DNA of 64,000 nt from positions 1,160,480-1,224,479 of the forward strand of contig NZ_CP150629.1 in the NCBI RefSeq assembly GCF_038022665.1, written 5' to 3'. Of the stretch, positions 7,963 through 17,327 are shown piece after piece. Both the position numbers and the translations under genes were made by a program. This stretch comes from Methanolobus sp. WCC4 (GTDB taxonomy: Archaea > Halobacteriota > Methanosarcinia > Methanosarcinales > Methanosarcinaceae). The first letter of the stretch is position 1. Each line of letters starts with the position of its first letter. The notes under the pieces are model-generated. The model was not told the DNA's origin. It was given only the letters and a program-made list of their open reading frames with translations, and did no database searches.

Positions 7963-9957
7963 TTATATCATTCCCCTGAAAATTATCCTTGAGAGGATCG
8001 TCGAGACAGTGAATACGATAATAGTGACCGGAAGGGTCTGACCGATCTCATAACGCAGCTGTGCTCTGTCCCCGCCATATTCTATCGTTCCGGAGAAACG
8101 TATGAGTATCACCGTTATCAGGATAATGTAGATCCCAATGGCGAACATGAAAAGGTCAGAGGGAATCGATTGATTCAGATTCTCAGGCGAGATCTGCGCA
8201 GGTCCCGGGAATGCATTATCGGGAAGACGGTCGATGCTTTTCGATATATTCTGCAGTATCTTTGCGATCACCTCGGACAGCGCAATGGTGACTCCTGCGA
8301 TGAGAGGTGCAAAGACCGCGGCCGTAGAACGCATGGTGGATGTCATGTCGTAGAGCGACTGTTTTATCTTGATCTCGACATCCTGTAGCTCTTTGAGATG
8401 GTCCGCAAGTTTGACGATTGCAACACCGGCTACCAGATGGCTCTTGCTTACACTTTCCACAAGGAGCAGCATCGTTGTCCTTATCCTTTCGGAGTAGATG
8501 TCCCTGAATGCTCCGAAATCCTCGTCGAATATGGCTGAACGGATATCCGTTCTCATATTCATGAGGTTGAGGGATATCCTCTCGAATGCATTCGATATAT
8601 CAGAGCCTTCCATGGCCCTTGCAGTGTGGATGAAAGCCTCTTCAGCGGACCTGCCCTCGGATATCCTCCTGCCGAGGACGAACAGTGCATCCGAGAACTC
8701 GTTCTCCATCCTGCGTATCTCATCCCTTATCCTCTTGTAAGGCGCATAGCTGATATTCAGGTAGATCGCAACAGCGAAGACGATTCCCCAGATGATGAAC
8801 AGTGTCGGAGGTATTATCCCGTCAAGTGTTCTCGTCGAGACTATGTTCCATGGATTTCCTTTGTATATCAGGATGTATCCCAGGGATGATATGACAACTC
8901 CGATGGCTGAAGAGAGGAGCAAAGACAACTGCTTTCTCTTTTTGATCCCTTCAAGTTCCGGGTGGCTTTCGGGTATGTCCTGTGGGATGAATGCCGCAGG
9001 TCTTTGCATCAGTATATATTCAGCATAGGTGAAGGTCAGCAGTGGAAGCATTACGTCATAGATAATGACCAGTGTACCAATGCCAAAGCGTATCCCTACA
9101 ACTGTTATTGCAGGCATGAGCGCAACCAGTGCGAGAGGTATCAGTATGAATACAGAGTAGAGTACGTAGGTAGGTGTCTTCAGTTTTGACGCGAAGGTAT
9201 CCATCAGGTTACGTGTACTTTCAAGTACAAGGTCCAGTGACCTGTTCAATGTGATGATCCTCTGTGCCTCATCAGGCTCACTTGTGGAGCTTTTGATAAG
9301 GTGCAGCGCCCTTTTGAAGTACTCGCTGTCCTTCCCCCAGATATTCGAGAACTCAAGTATCGCGTCATCTATGCCTTTGTATTCCCTTACATGCAGGTTC
9401 CATATCATCTTCTTCAGGTCCTTTGCAAGGGGCCTGCTGGAATTGCCGGCAGCAAAACGGATGGCAACCTCCATGTTAGGGACAAGTTTCATTGACATAA
9501 CTATGTAGCTGATTATCTCAGGGATGTCACCCAGGGAACTTACCTTCATCCATTTAGCGTGTATCTTGATATACTCGCTCAGGTATAGCAGCACAGCAAG
9601 AGGGAACAACAGGCTCAACAGTATCACTGCTGTGACGGTCGATCCTTCAAAGGCTGTCATCCTGAAAAGGAAGAAGTCGAAGATGAGTATGCCTATAAGT
9701 GCAAGGGCTGCGGCGACATATGAAAAGAGAACTGTCTCATGAGGTTCCAGTGTGAAGCCTGTGTAGACCATTGCATTACGATAGTTCTCGCTGATGGCAT
9801 TATCAGCTCTCTTACGGAACGAATCGAAGTCCTTTACAAGCCATCTGAAATTGGCAGAGGTGAACTTGCAGCCATTGTAGTACCAGTTCTCATTGTACAG
9901 TCTGACCACCTGCACGGGTGCATTGCTCCTCCTGTCCGAAGGGCGGCTGTCCTTCAC
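7963..9957 (-). CDS. type II/IV secretion system F-type membrane platform protein (TadC/PilC-like)
   Basis: The 664-residue membrane protein is the inner-membrane platform of an archaeal type IV pilus-like system. It contains two halves of T2SSF type: cytoplasmic helices (KLVPNMEVAIRFAAG and later GRRISEGRSAEEAFIHTAR) separated by clusters of hydrophobic helices, roughly residues 80-135, 265-320, 345-400, and several near the C-terminus. It lies immediately downstream of the ATPase gene, and the frames overlap by 68 bases if the ATG at 9957 is used. A GTG at 9915 preceded by AGGAGG would shorten the overlap. No prepilin or peptidase gene is present next to the pair. Confidence 0.9.
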   Translation of the reverse strand: MKDSRPSDRRSNAPVQVVRLYNENWYYNGCKFTSANFRWLVKDFDSFRKRADNAISENYRNAMVYTGFTLEPHETVLFSYVAAALALIGILIFDFFLFRMTAFEGSTVTAVILLSLLFPLAVLLYLSEYIKIHAKWMKVSSLGDIPEIISYIVMSMKLVPNMEVAIRFAAGNSSRPLAKDLKKMIWNLHVREYKGIDDAILEFSNIWGKDSEYFKRALHLIKSSTSEPDEAQRIITLNRSLDLVLESTRNLMDTFASKLKTPTYVLYSVFILIPLALVALMPAITVVGIRFGIGTLVIIYDVMLPLLTFTYAEYILMQRPAAFIPQDIPESHPELEGIKKRKQLSLLLSSAIGVVISSLGYILIYKGNPWNIVSTRTLDGIIPPTLFIIWGIVFAVAIYLNISYAPYKRIRDEIRRMENEFSDALFVLGRRISEGRSAEEAFIHTARAMEGSDISNAFERISLNLMNMRTDIRSAIFDEDFGAFRDIYSERIRTTMLLLVESVSKSHLVAGVAIVKLADHLKELQDVEIKIKQSLYDMTSTMRSTAAVFAPLIAGVTIALSEVIAKILQNISKSIDRLPDNAFPGPAQISPENLNQSIPSDLFMFAIGIYIILITVILIRFSGTIEYGGDRAQLRYEIGQTLPVTIIVFTVSTILSRIIFRGMI

Positions 9958-12442
9958 CTATCATGAGTTGGTCTGTGTAACTTCTACCTGCAAACCCATC
10001 GAACCATTCAAGCCACCTGTCACAGATCCTCTGATAATTTGTCCCGTCAGGTTCTGATATCTCCCTATCCATCAGCAACCAGAACATATTGTTTGCAATA
10101 GCTACGCTTCTGGCCTCCAGCAGATGCTCATCCTCTTTACCATACTCTGCTATCTTTTCCTTGATCATGGCCCTCATGCGTATGTTACGGGATGCCTCAT
10201 CCATTGAGATCCCCCACTTATCAGCTATTTTTCCTATCAGGGCCGATCGTCCCCTGTCCATGATGTCAGATGGCTTCAGGCAGTCCTCGTAAGCATCATA
10301 GCTGAGTATGTCCGAGAAAACCTTCCCTGAGTCCTCATCCCATTTGTCGTTGACCTCGGCAACCTGCATGACACGTCGTTTCATTGTCATGCTTCCTGAG
10401 AGCCTTGTATTGGCACAGATAATGACTGCATCCGTAGCCTTGAAGGATGCAGGCGGTACTCCTAATGTGTTCACCACCCTCTCATATACCGCATCCGTGG
10501 AAGAACCATGTATCGTACCGATGACAGAGTTACCTGCTGCTCCCACCTGCATGGCCTCATACAGCACTGCTACCTCAGGACCCCTGACCTCTCCCATTAT
10601 CAGGGAAGAGCTTCCAAGTCTCAGGGATGCACGCAGCGCCACGGATGGCTCGATCTCGACCCCGTACTTCATGATAGCAGATTGTGAGTTGAGTCCCTGC
10701 ACCTTCCATCCCATCTCCTGCAATTCCTCAACAGGTATCTCGGATGTGTCCTCTATGGTTATCATGCGGTACTTCTGAGGTATTTCCAGAAGCAGGGCGC
10801 ACAGTAGGGATGTCTTACCAGCCCCTACTCCACCCGCAACAAGCACGGATGCCTGCCCATCCATTATGAAACTGAGAAGGCCTGCGGTGAGCGGTGAGAT
10901 GGATCCGTTGTTGATGAGCTTTGGCAGGGTCCAGGGGTCCTTTGCATGTTTCCTGAACGCATAGGCAATACCTTTGGCACTCAACGGGTCACCGATCACC
11001 GAGACACGAACCCCATACTCTCTCAGGAACATCTCAAGTACGGGTGTTGCCTCGCCGAATGGTCGGCCACTTATGGAGCGCAGCCGTGAGACCATGGATT
11101 CCATATCCTCCTGGGACAGGTATATGTTGGTGATGCATTCCTCACCGTCAAGCACCACATGTACAGGATTCTGGTCTGCAGGGGCATTCACGTAGACATC
11201 GGTTACACGCTCGTCGGACATGAGGTCTTCCAGTATGCCCAGTCCGGTGGTATATTTGGTTAGCAGGTCACAGTATAGCTTCACCTTCTCCGGGTCAGAT
11301 GTGATGTCCTCCACATTCTCCTCTTCCAGCAGAAGCTGCTTGCTGAGCCTGCGGAAGTATTCCCTTGAGTTCACAGGGTCTGAGAAATGCAGGTCTGCAG
11401 GCCGGTGCATTATCATCTTCTTCCTGACCCTTTCCACCAGCTTGAGTTCTCTTTCCCCAAGGGCGTACTCGACGGGGTTGATGATGTACATCTTCTCAGG
11501 GCGGTCGGTCAACTGGTAGATGTTCACAGGAAGCTTTCTCTCATCCTGATAGCTGATGTCATAACATTCAAGGAATATGGTATTGTCAGGGGGTTCTGTG
11601 TATATCCTTGAGGTTGAGAATGGTGGCCTGACATAGGAACGGAGATGCTCTTCGTATTCTGAGCTGAATTCGGTAGTTTGTCCTGCATGTCCGTTGGGGT
11701 TGATCCTATCTGAAAGCTTCTTTGATATGGAGTTCATTTCATGAAGGATCTCCACGAACCTGTTCCTGCACCCGGTGCATTCTGGCCGAATTCCTGTTTT
11801 CAGGTCTTCGATCCTGTTGTATTCTAACAGTTCAACTATCATGTTACAGGTCTTCAGTGGGTCGGTCCCTGACATGTCCAGTAATGCTTCCATTATCCCT
11901 GCATGCTCTTTACTGCAATCCGGGGAAATTTTACATGAACTCTCTACAAGCTTTGTGTTCCTGTATGGTGTGAGTCTGTCCCTCAGGCCTGCCATCAGGT
12001 ATATCGTTTCAAGTGACCTTCCTTCGTAATCCCTCTCGTAGAGCTTTGAAAGGGTTAGTCGCTCAGCCACTGGTTCTTTCAGGAGGATGTTGAATATGTT
12101 CCTCCTGCAATCCTCCTCATCAAAACTGGAAGCAAGGTCACATTCCCTGCAATCGATCGTTATGGTCCTGCTGTTCTTTGAGACCTTTGACCTGTAGGAG
12201 CAGATGTCGTCCTTATCTTCTTTCTTTCCGGTGAGTGAGGATATGCACGATATGAGCTTTTCCATTAATCTGCTGGCATCTGCTTTTCTGTCAGTTGATG
12301 TTCCTCTTACAGGGTTCTGTTCTAAAAGGATCAGTTGCATTTCCTGATAATGCGTGATACTGACATTCTCATTGTCAGCTATCTGTCCATGATCGCTTAT
12401 CTCATGCTCTGCGGTTCTTTTTGATTTCACGTTTTTGTCCAA
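9890..12442 (-). CDS. type IV pilus / secretion ATPase (TadA/GspE-like)
   Basis: The 850-residue protein powers pilus assembly in the archaeal type IV system. The C-terminal half has the Walker A motif VLVAGGVGAGKTSLLCALLL, the Asp box EDTSEIPVEELQ, the Walker B SSLIMGEVRGPEV and the His box NSVIGTIHGSS. The first 400 residues are a long poorly conserved extension with a cysteine-containing stretch (CTGCRNRFVEIL) and an earlier DCRECDLASSFDEEDC, which may bind metal. It is the first gene of a two-gene operon with the F protein, divergent from xseA across a 211-base spacer. Confidence 0.92.
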   Translation of the reverse strand: MDKNVKSKRTAEHEISDHGQIADNENVSITHYQEMQLILLEQNPVRGTSTDRKADASRLMEKLISCISSLTGKKEDKDDICSYRSKVSKNSRTITIDCRECDLASSFDEEDCRRNIFNILLKEPVAERLTLSKLYERDYEGRSLETIYLMAGLRDRLTPYRNTKLVESSCKISPDCSKEHAGIMEALLDMSGTDPLKTCNMIVELLEYNRIEDLKTGIRPECTGCRNRFVEILHEMNSISKKLSDRINPNGHAGQTTEFSSEYEEHLRSYVRPPFSTSRIYTEPPDNTIFLECYDISYQDERKLPVNIYQLTDRPEKMYIINPVEYALGERELKLVERVRKKMIMHRPADLHFSDPVNSREYFRRLSKQLLLEEENVEDITSDPEKVKLYCDLLTKYTTGLGILEDLMSDERVTDVYVNAPADQNPVHVVLDGEECITNIYLSQEDMESMVSRLRSISGRPFGEATPVLEMFLREYGVRVSVIGDPLSAKGIAYAFRKHAKDPWTLPKLINNGSISPLTAGLLSFIMDGQASVLVAGGVGAGKTSLLCALLLEIPQKYRMITIEDTSEIPVEELQEMGWKVQGLNSQSAIMKYGVEIEPSVALRASLRLGSSSLIMGEVRGPEVAVLYEAMQVGAAGNSVIGTIHGSSTDAVYERVVNTLGVPPASFKATDAVIICANTRLSGSMTMKRRVMQVAEVNDKWDEDSGKVFSDILSYDAYEDCLKPSDIMDRGRSALIGKIADKWGISMDEASRNIRMRAMIKEKIAEYGKEDEHLLEARSVAIANNMFWLLMDREISEPDGTNYQRICDRWLEWFDGFAGRSYTDQLMIGEGQPPFGQEEQCTRAGGQTVQ

Positions 12443-12653
12443 CCAACCAATTTATTTGAACAGAACACGGATCTCTATTAAAAGTTTTCCAAATTAATTT
12501 AGAATAATTTCTTTTTTTATGATGTAATATTTTTGATAATGGCATTCTGCTTGCTAAGACCGGCAACAATCGTTAATATAATACTTTCACATAACTTTCC
12601 TCTGGACTTTATACTCTCAAAGCGTAATTCACTTCAAAGGCCGGAGGTCCTGC

Positions 12654-13886
12654 ATGGGCATATACACCGTTTCACAATTGAATGAGTACATCAAACAGGT
12701 TCTGACAAACGACCCGCAGCTTGGACAGGTGTGGGTGCGTGGTGAGATATCGAACCTGACCAAACATAGCTCCGGCCATTATTATTTCACTCTGAAAGAT
12801 AAGGGCGCCCAGATAAGTTGTGTGAGCTTCAGGATGACGAACCGGACGCTCAAGTTCGAACCAGAGGTTTCCATGAAGGTGCTTGTGTTCGGAACTGTGG
12901 ATGTCTACACAGTCCGTGGTCAGTACCAGCTAAGGGTACTCGATATGCGGCCTGATGGCATCGGTGAACTATACAAGGCATACGAACAGCTCAGGAACAG
13001 GTTGCAGGAAGAAGGTCTGTTCGAGGTGGTCCATAAGAAAAGGATCCCACGTTATCCTTCAAAGGTGGGTGTTGTCACATCTCCTACAGGTGCGGCGATA
13101 CACGACATCCTTCATGTGCTTAAGCGCAGGTTCCCTGTGGATGTACTTCTGAGCCCTGCTCTGGTACAGGGTGAGAACTCTGCTGAGAGCATCGTAAGGG
13201 CCATAGAGCAGCTTAACGAGATGGATGTGGATGTGATGATTGTTGGCAGGGGAGGTGGCTCTCTTGAGGATCTCTGGTCCTTCAATGAGGAGGTCGTTGC
13301 CAGGGCGATATTCGATTCAAAGGTGCCAGTGATATCTGCCGTAGGGCACGAGACTGACTACACCATTGCAGATTTTGTGGCTGATGTGAGGGCTCCGACA
13401 CCATCAGCTGCTGCGGAGATCGCTGTCCCCGAGAGGTCAGACCTGAAAAAACATGTGCTTTCGCTTTCAGCCCGTATGGAGCAGGCTGCAATACATATAT
13501 TATCTGATAACAGGAGGCAACTTGAGCATCTTTCTTCGAGGATCGAGCCTGAAAGGTTCGCTGAGATCATCCGGCGCGACATGCAAAGAGTGGACGAACT
13601 GAGTTCCAGAATGGAGTTCGGTCTCAGAAAGGTGATAGATTCAAAGGCATCATCCCTCTCGGGACTTGCAGGTCGCCTGAATGCCGTGAGCCCCCTGAAC
13701 ACACTGGAAAGGGGATATAGTATCACTTTAAGGAGCATTGACCACAGTGTTGTCAGGAGTATAGATGATGTTGATACGGATGAATCCCTTGACATCAGGA
13801 TCATGGATGGTACTGTGGAGTGCAGGGTCACCGGTGTCAGAACAGAGGATGGGAACATTGTGGATAGTGGGGAGAAAAGGAGTTGA
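12654..13886 (+). CDS. xseA: exodeoxyribonuclease VII large subunit
   Basis: The 410-residue protein is the catalytic subunit of exonuclease VII, which degrades single-stranded DNA from both ends. It begins with the OB-fold region YTVSQLNEYIKQVLTNDPQL and GEISNLTKHSSGHYYFTLKD. The core contains VGVVTSPTGAAIHDI, VGRGGGSLEDLWSFN and SAVGHETDYTIADFVAD, all highly conserved in bacterial XseA. A coiled-coil follows and ends with LERGYSI. The Shine-Dalgarno GGAGG is six bases before the ATG. The enzyme is typically bacterial; its presence with xseB suggests acquired repair capacity. Confidence 0.95.
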   Translation: MGIYTVSQLNEYIKQVLTNDPQLGQVWVRGEISNLTKHSSGHYYFTLKDKGAQISCVSFRMTNRTLKFEPEVSMKVLVFGTVDVYTVRGQYQLRVLDMRPDGIGELYKAYEQLRNRLQEEGLFEVVHKKRIPRYPSKVGVVTSPTGAAIHDILHVLKRRFPVDVLLSPALVQGENSAESIVRAIEQLNEMDVDVMIVGRGGGSLEDLWSFNEEVVARAIFDSKVPVISAVGHETDYTIADFVADVRAPTPSAAAEIAVPERSDLKKHVLSLSARMEQAAIHILSDNRRQLEHLSSRIEPERFAEIIRRDMQRVDELSSRMEFGLRKVIDSKASSLSGLAGRLNAVSPLNTLERGYSITLRSIDHSVVRSIDDVDTDESLDIRIMDGTVECRVTGVRTEDGNIVDSGEKRS

Positions 13887-13890
13887 ACTT

Positions 13891-14160
13891 ATGGAAGTTA
13901 GGGATGAAGAGAAGAACGGGTCAGAAGAGATTGAAGTACCGGACGATATCAGCTTCGAGGGTTCCCTTGAGGAACTGGAATCACTTGTAGAGAAGCTTGA
14001 AAGGGGTCAGCTTACCCTTGATGAGAGTCTCGGACTCTTTGAGCGCGGGATGAAGCTCGCACGTGTGTGCAACCAGAAACTGTCAAAGGCTGAAAGGAAG
14101 ATAGAGATCCTAATTGAAGAGAATGGGAAGTTGAAAACTGAAAAATTTATAGATGAGTAA
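13891..14160 (+). CDS. xseB: exodeoxyribonuclease VII small subunit
   Basis: An 89-residue protein containing the XseB domain: FEGSLEELESLVEKLERGQL, TLDESLGLFERGMKLA and CNQKLSKAERKIEIL. Small subunits wrap around the large subunit coiled coil. I set the start at the ATG at 13891, since AAAGGAG lies nine bases upstream, 4 bases after the xseA stop. The open frame extends further upstream inside xseA, but that part is not XseB-like. The N-terminal 20 residues are an acidic addition. Confidence 0.92.
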   Translation: MEVRDEEKNGSEEIEVPDDISFEGSLEELESLVEKLERGQLTLDESLGLFERGMKLARVCNQKLSKAERKIEILIEENGKLKTEKFIDE

Positions 14161-14188
14161 ATACCTTCTGTGGTGAAGGTAGATATGA

Positions 14189-14968
14189 ATGGAAAAGGAT
14201 TTTGATGGTAAGAAATATGAGAAGTTCTCCCAGCCGCAGAGGGACTGGGGCAGTAAAGTAATGGAGGAACTTGAACTTCGTGGAGATGAACATATCCTTG
14301 ATCTGGGCTGTGGCAATGGTCTCCTCACGGCGAAGCTGGCTGAGAGAGTCCCTGATGGCAGGGTTGTAGGTGTTGACAGCTCTGCTTCCATGCTGAAGCA
14401 GGCAGAAGAACACAGGGCTGAAAACATGGAGTTCATGCTGATGGATATGGAAACCATGGTCCTTGAGGAAAAGTTCGATGTGGTTTTCTCTAATGCAGCT
14501 CTTCATTGGGTCAAAGATCATTCCCATCTCCTGAAGACTATATACGAGAATCTTAGAACAGGTGGGTTCATGAGGGTACAGTTTGCAGGGGAGGGAAATT
14601 GCAGGAATCTATATGATGTGCTCATGAAGACTATATCCTCTTCTGAATTTGAAAAGGAGTTCAGTTCACTGGAATGGCCCTGGTACATGCCGGGAACTTC
14701 GGAATATGAAGAACAACTCTTATCAGCAGGCTTTGAACAACGAAAGGTCTGGATGGAAGATGCCGACCGCAATTTCCCGGATGAGGCGTCCTTTGTAGGA
14801 TGGATAGAGCAACCCGGTCTGGTTCCTTTTATGCCTTACCTTGAGGAAGAGAGAACTAAGCTTTTCAGGGATACTGTAGTTGAAGATACTAAAAAAAGAG
14901 CTGCTCAGCCGGACGGGACATATTTCGAGTATTTCAGAAGGATGAACGTTTACGCAGTAAAAAAATAA
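14189..14968 (+). CDS. class I SAM-dependent methyltransferase (trans-aconitate methyltransferase-like)
   Basis: The 259-residue protein has the SAM-binding motif I ILDLGCGNGLLTAKLAERVP, motif II VGVDSSASML, and the conserved VVFSNAALHWVKDH. The latter is characteristic of the Tam/BioC-like group. The C-terminal half contains a helical lid with WPWYMPGTSEYEEQLLSAGF, also seen in trans-aconitate 2-methyltransferase relatives. The actual substrate is not known. It follows xseB by 28 bases, and a bidirectional terminator separates it from ccmF. Confidence 0.82.
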   Translation: MEKDFDGKKYEKFSQPQRDWGSKVMEELELRGDEHILDLGCGNGLLTAKLAERVPDGRVVGVDSSASMLKQAEEHRAENMEFMLMDMETMVLEEKFDVVFSNAALHWVKDHSHLLKTIYENLRTGGFMRVQFAGEGNCRNLYDVLMKTISSSEFEKEFSSLEWPWYMPGTSEYEEQLLSAGFEQRKVWMEDADRNFPDEASFVGWIEQPGLVPFMPYLEEERTKLFRDTVVEDTKKRAAQPDGTYFEYFRRMNVYAVKK

Positions 14969-14975
14969 AAATAAA

Positions 14976-15006
14976 AGGCAGGACAGGGCATATACAAACC
15001 CTGCCT
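14976..15006. terminator. bidirectional terminator hairpin
   Basis: AGGCAGG (14976-14982) pairs with CCTGCCT (15000-15006) over a 17-base loop between two convergent genes. The upstream A-rich run AAAAAATAAAAATAAAA supplies a U-tract for the minus-strand transcript. Confidence 0.6.
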
Positions 15007-15010
15007 TCTG

Positions 15011-16084
15011 TCAATTCTCTTCTTTCTCATCTTCCAGGTATCTTTTACCAAGCAGGAAGATGCTGCTTCCTGTGAGTATCACAAGGAATGTGGCAATGAC
15101 AGCTCCTTCTGTTGTGAAATCCTGCCATGAGTGCACAGAGGCCCATATCCCGCTCCTTGTGACGAAGGTTGCGAATATCACAAGTACGAACGAGGCGACT
15201 GCAAGCAGTGGTGCCAGGAATCCATATTCTCCATGTCTTGTGCGTGTCTGTGCATGCAGGTAAGCGGTGGAAGTTATCCATGGTATAAGTGATGATGTTT
15301 CCACAGGGTCCCAGGTCCAGTACCAAGCACCCCAACCCAGAACCTCATATGCCCAGAATCCTCCCAGGCCTATTCCAAGTGTCAGGAAAAGCCATGCCAG
15401 TCTCATCCAGTCCCTTGCTACAAGTGTCCAGCGTCCGTCCTTTGTGATCAGGTTGGCAATTGCTGCTGCAAAGGGTATGGTGAATGCGGCGTATCCGAGG
15501 AAAAGTATGGGCGGATGGACCGCCATCCATGGATTACGCAGGAGCGGGTTCATTCCCTGTCCATATGGTACGTCATAAAGTGCAGCAAAAGGGTTCCAGT
15601 TGGTGGCCTCGATGGTACCCGACGAGAGTACGCGGAATGCAGAGAAAGGACTGTCGATCACAAGCAGTATCATGAACACGGATACAATTGCCATGGTAAC
15701 CATGGTAGTGATGTCCATCATCCTTGTCTCGGAGAGTTCCTTCGTGTATCCTGTGTAGCGTACAAGCATCAGCATGACAAGTGTTGCCCAGGTCCAGAGC
15801 AGGAGCGATCCTTCCTGTCCTGCCCAGAAGGCTGAGAGGCGGTAGAACCACGAGAGATCCGTACTGGAGTGATTGTAAACGTATTCGTAGGAAGCGTTCA
15901 CGATCAACAGGTGCAACATGAGTATGAGTGCCGAGAGTGTGATGCTGGCGGTACACAATATCTCCAGTTTCTTAGAGCGTATCCTTGCCATGTGGTCGGA
16001 TGCCGTATAATAGCGAATTGAATAGAATGTTGCTGCCCATCCGAAGATAAAGGCCAGCCATATGAGTATCATGCCTAAGTTCAA
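15011..16084 (-). CDS. ccmF: cytochrome c assembly protein, N-terminal half of CcmF
   Basis: The 357-residue membrane protein is equivalent to the N-terminal half of CcmF, the heme lyase component of system I cytochrome c maturation. It has the conserved periplasmic histidine block WMAVHPPILFLGYAA and the WWD-type motif WGAWYWTWDPVETSSLIPW, then TSTAYLHAQTRTRHGE. About ten hydrophobic helices are visible. It ends with LLGKRYLEDEKEEN where full-length CcmF would continue. The missing C-terminal half is encoded by the gene immediately upstream on the same strand, so the protein is split. Confidence 0.9.
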   Translation of the reverse strand: MNLGMILIWLAFIFGWAATFYSIRYYTASDHMARIRSKKLEILCTASITLSALILMLHLLIVNASYEYVYNHSSTDLSWFYRLSAFWAGQEGSLLLWTWATLVMLMLVRYTGYTKELSETRMMDITTMVTMAIVSVFMILLVIDSPFSAFRVLSSGTIEATNWNPFAALYDVPYGQGMNPLLRNPWMAVHPPILFLGYAAFTIPFAAAIANLITKDGRWTLVARDWMRLAWLFLTLGIGLGGFWAYEVLGWGAWYWTWDPVETSSLIPWITSTAYLHAQTRTRHGEYGFLAPLLAVASFVLVIFATFVTRSGIWASVHSWQDFTTEGAVIATFLVILTGSSIFLLGKRYLEDEKEEN

Positions 16085-16088
16085 GTCA

Positions 16089-17153
16089 TCATCTCCTGTC
16101 CTTTGTCCTCTTATCCCTGCGTTTCTTTATTTCCTGTTCGAGCATCCGGTCATATCTTTCATCTACGCCGGAGCTGACAGCATTGTTGTTGCCGGAAGGC
16201 CCTGCATTCTTTGGCCCTGACCCTGATCCGGTTATCTGTTCTGATCTGCGGTCTGTGAACAACAGGGCTATGATGCCTATCACCATGAGGTACATGCCTC
16301 CCCAGAGGCAGTTGATGAAGGGTACTGTTCGCATGTACAGGTCTATCTCACCATCTGATTCGCTGATCGCTCTTGGTGCGATGAAAAGTTCCTCGGTAAG
16401 TCCGCGGTTGATGAAGGTGGTGGTGTAGGTCTGTCCCCACTTGAAATCGGTTATATATTCGACTTTTCCACTCTTGAAATAGTTCCCATCTTTGTATATG
16501 TCGAAAATGACCTCAGTGGTATAGGATGAGCCAGGATACGTTCTGAAAGCCTCTCCACTGTAGTATGAGTTCATACTGTTGACGATAAGCTGGTAATGCT
16601 GGCCTTCGAAGGCTGTCATCTCATTTGTCCCGAGCACAGCGGAACTTTCCACTTTCATGTTGGAACTGAGGACGATCCCGAGAAGGATGAGTATGATCCC
16701 TATGTGGATAACATGTGCGCTGAGCTTCCTTATCTTTGTGCGGGTATCCATGCTCCTGCTTTTCATATAGATGCCGAATATCCTGTAAAGGGTTGCAAGA
16801 AGCGTCACGGTAAGTATTGGTAATGATATGTCTATTGGAGTGTTACCAAAAGGTGAGACAACTGCAAAGATAACAGATACCAATGAAGATGCTCCGACTA
16901 TGGGGAGTATGTATCTTCTTTCTGCATAGCCCACCAGCATACATGTACTCAGAAGCAGCATTAGGACAGCTACGGGAATGGCGGTTCTGTTATTGAAGTA
17001 TGAGGCTTCGAGGCTGAGCTCGACCCCGGTGGTGAGTTTTGCGATAAGAGGGGTCAGCATTCCCATTGTAATGATAGTTGCCAGCAGAAGAAAAGTGACA
17101 ACAGTTGCAAGCATCGTATTGCTTGTTGTCAGTTGTGGTATCTTGTTTTTCAT
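16089..17153 (-). CDS. ccmF2: cytochrome c assembly protein, C-terminal half of CcmF
   Basis: The 354-residue protein corresponds to the second half of CcmF. It has four or so N-terminal helices, then SAHVIHIGIILILLGIVLSS with the conserved histidine, a large outside beta domain (AFEGQHYQLIVNSMNSYYSG, EVIFDIYKDGNYF), DLYMRTVPFINCLWGGMYLM and a last helix. A basic, glycine-rich cytoplasmic tail follows. It precedes the N-terminal half gene by 4 bases, so both are translated from one mRNA, with the halves in reversed order. It is divergent from carS. System I supplies c-type cytochromes used by some methanogens at the outer face of the membrane. Confidence 0.82.
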   Translation of the reverse strand: MKNKIPQLTTSNTMLATVVTFLLLATIITMGMLTPLIAKLTTGVELSLEASYFNNRTAIPVAVLMLLLSTCMLVGYAERRYILPIVGASSLVSVIFAVVSPFGNTPIDISLPILTVTLLATLYRIFGIYMKSRSMDTRTKIRKLSAHVIHIGIILILLGIVLSSNMKVESSAVLGTNEMTAFEGQHYQLIVNSMNSYYSGEAFRTYPGSSYTTEVIFDIYKDGNYFKSGKVEYITDFKWGQTYTTTFINRGLTEELFIAPRAISESDGEIDLYMRTVPFINCLWGGMYLMVIGIIALLFTDRRSEQITGSGSGPKNAGPSGNNNAVSSGVDERYDRMLEQEIKKRRDKRTKDRR

Positions 17154-17327
17154 TATGGACTGAATTCTATGTATACACTGTATTTATAGTTAGACCTGAA
17201 GGCAAAGTATATTCATACCATGCATTTTTATTTTATCCACTGTATTTCGATATATTAAATAATGATGTTGTATATCAGAACAGAGCAACCGATGAGAATA
17301 TAGTATTGCTGTTATTGCAGGAATGAG

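Noticed and set aside
15573-15956. Histidine-rich minus-strand frame inside the ccmF region
   Set aside because: It is another phase of the same strand as the clear CcmF N-terminal half gene and has no recognisable motif.
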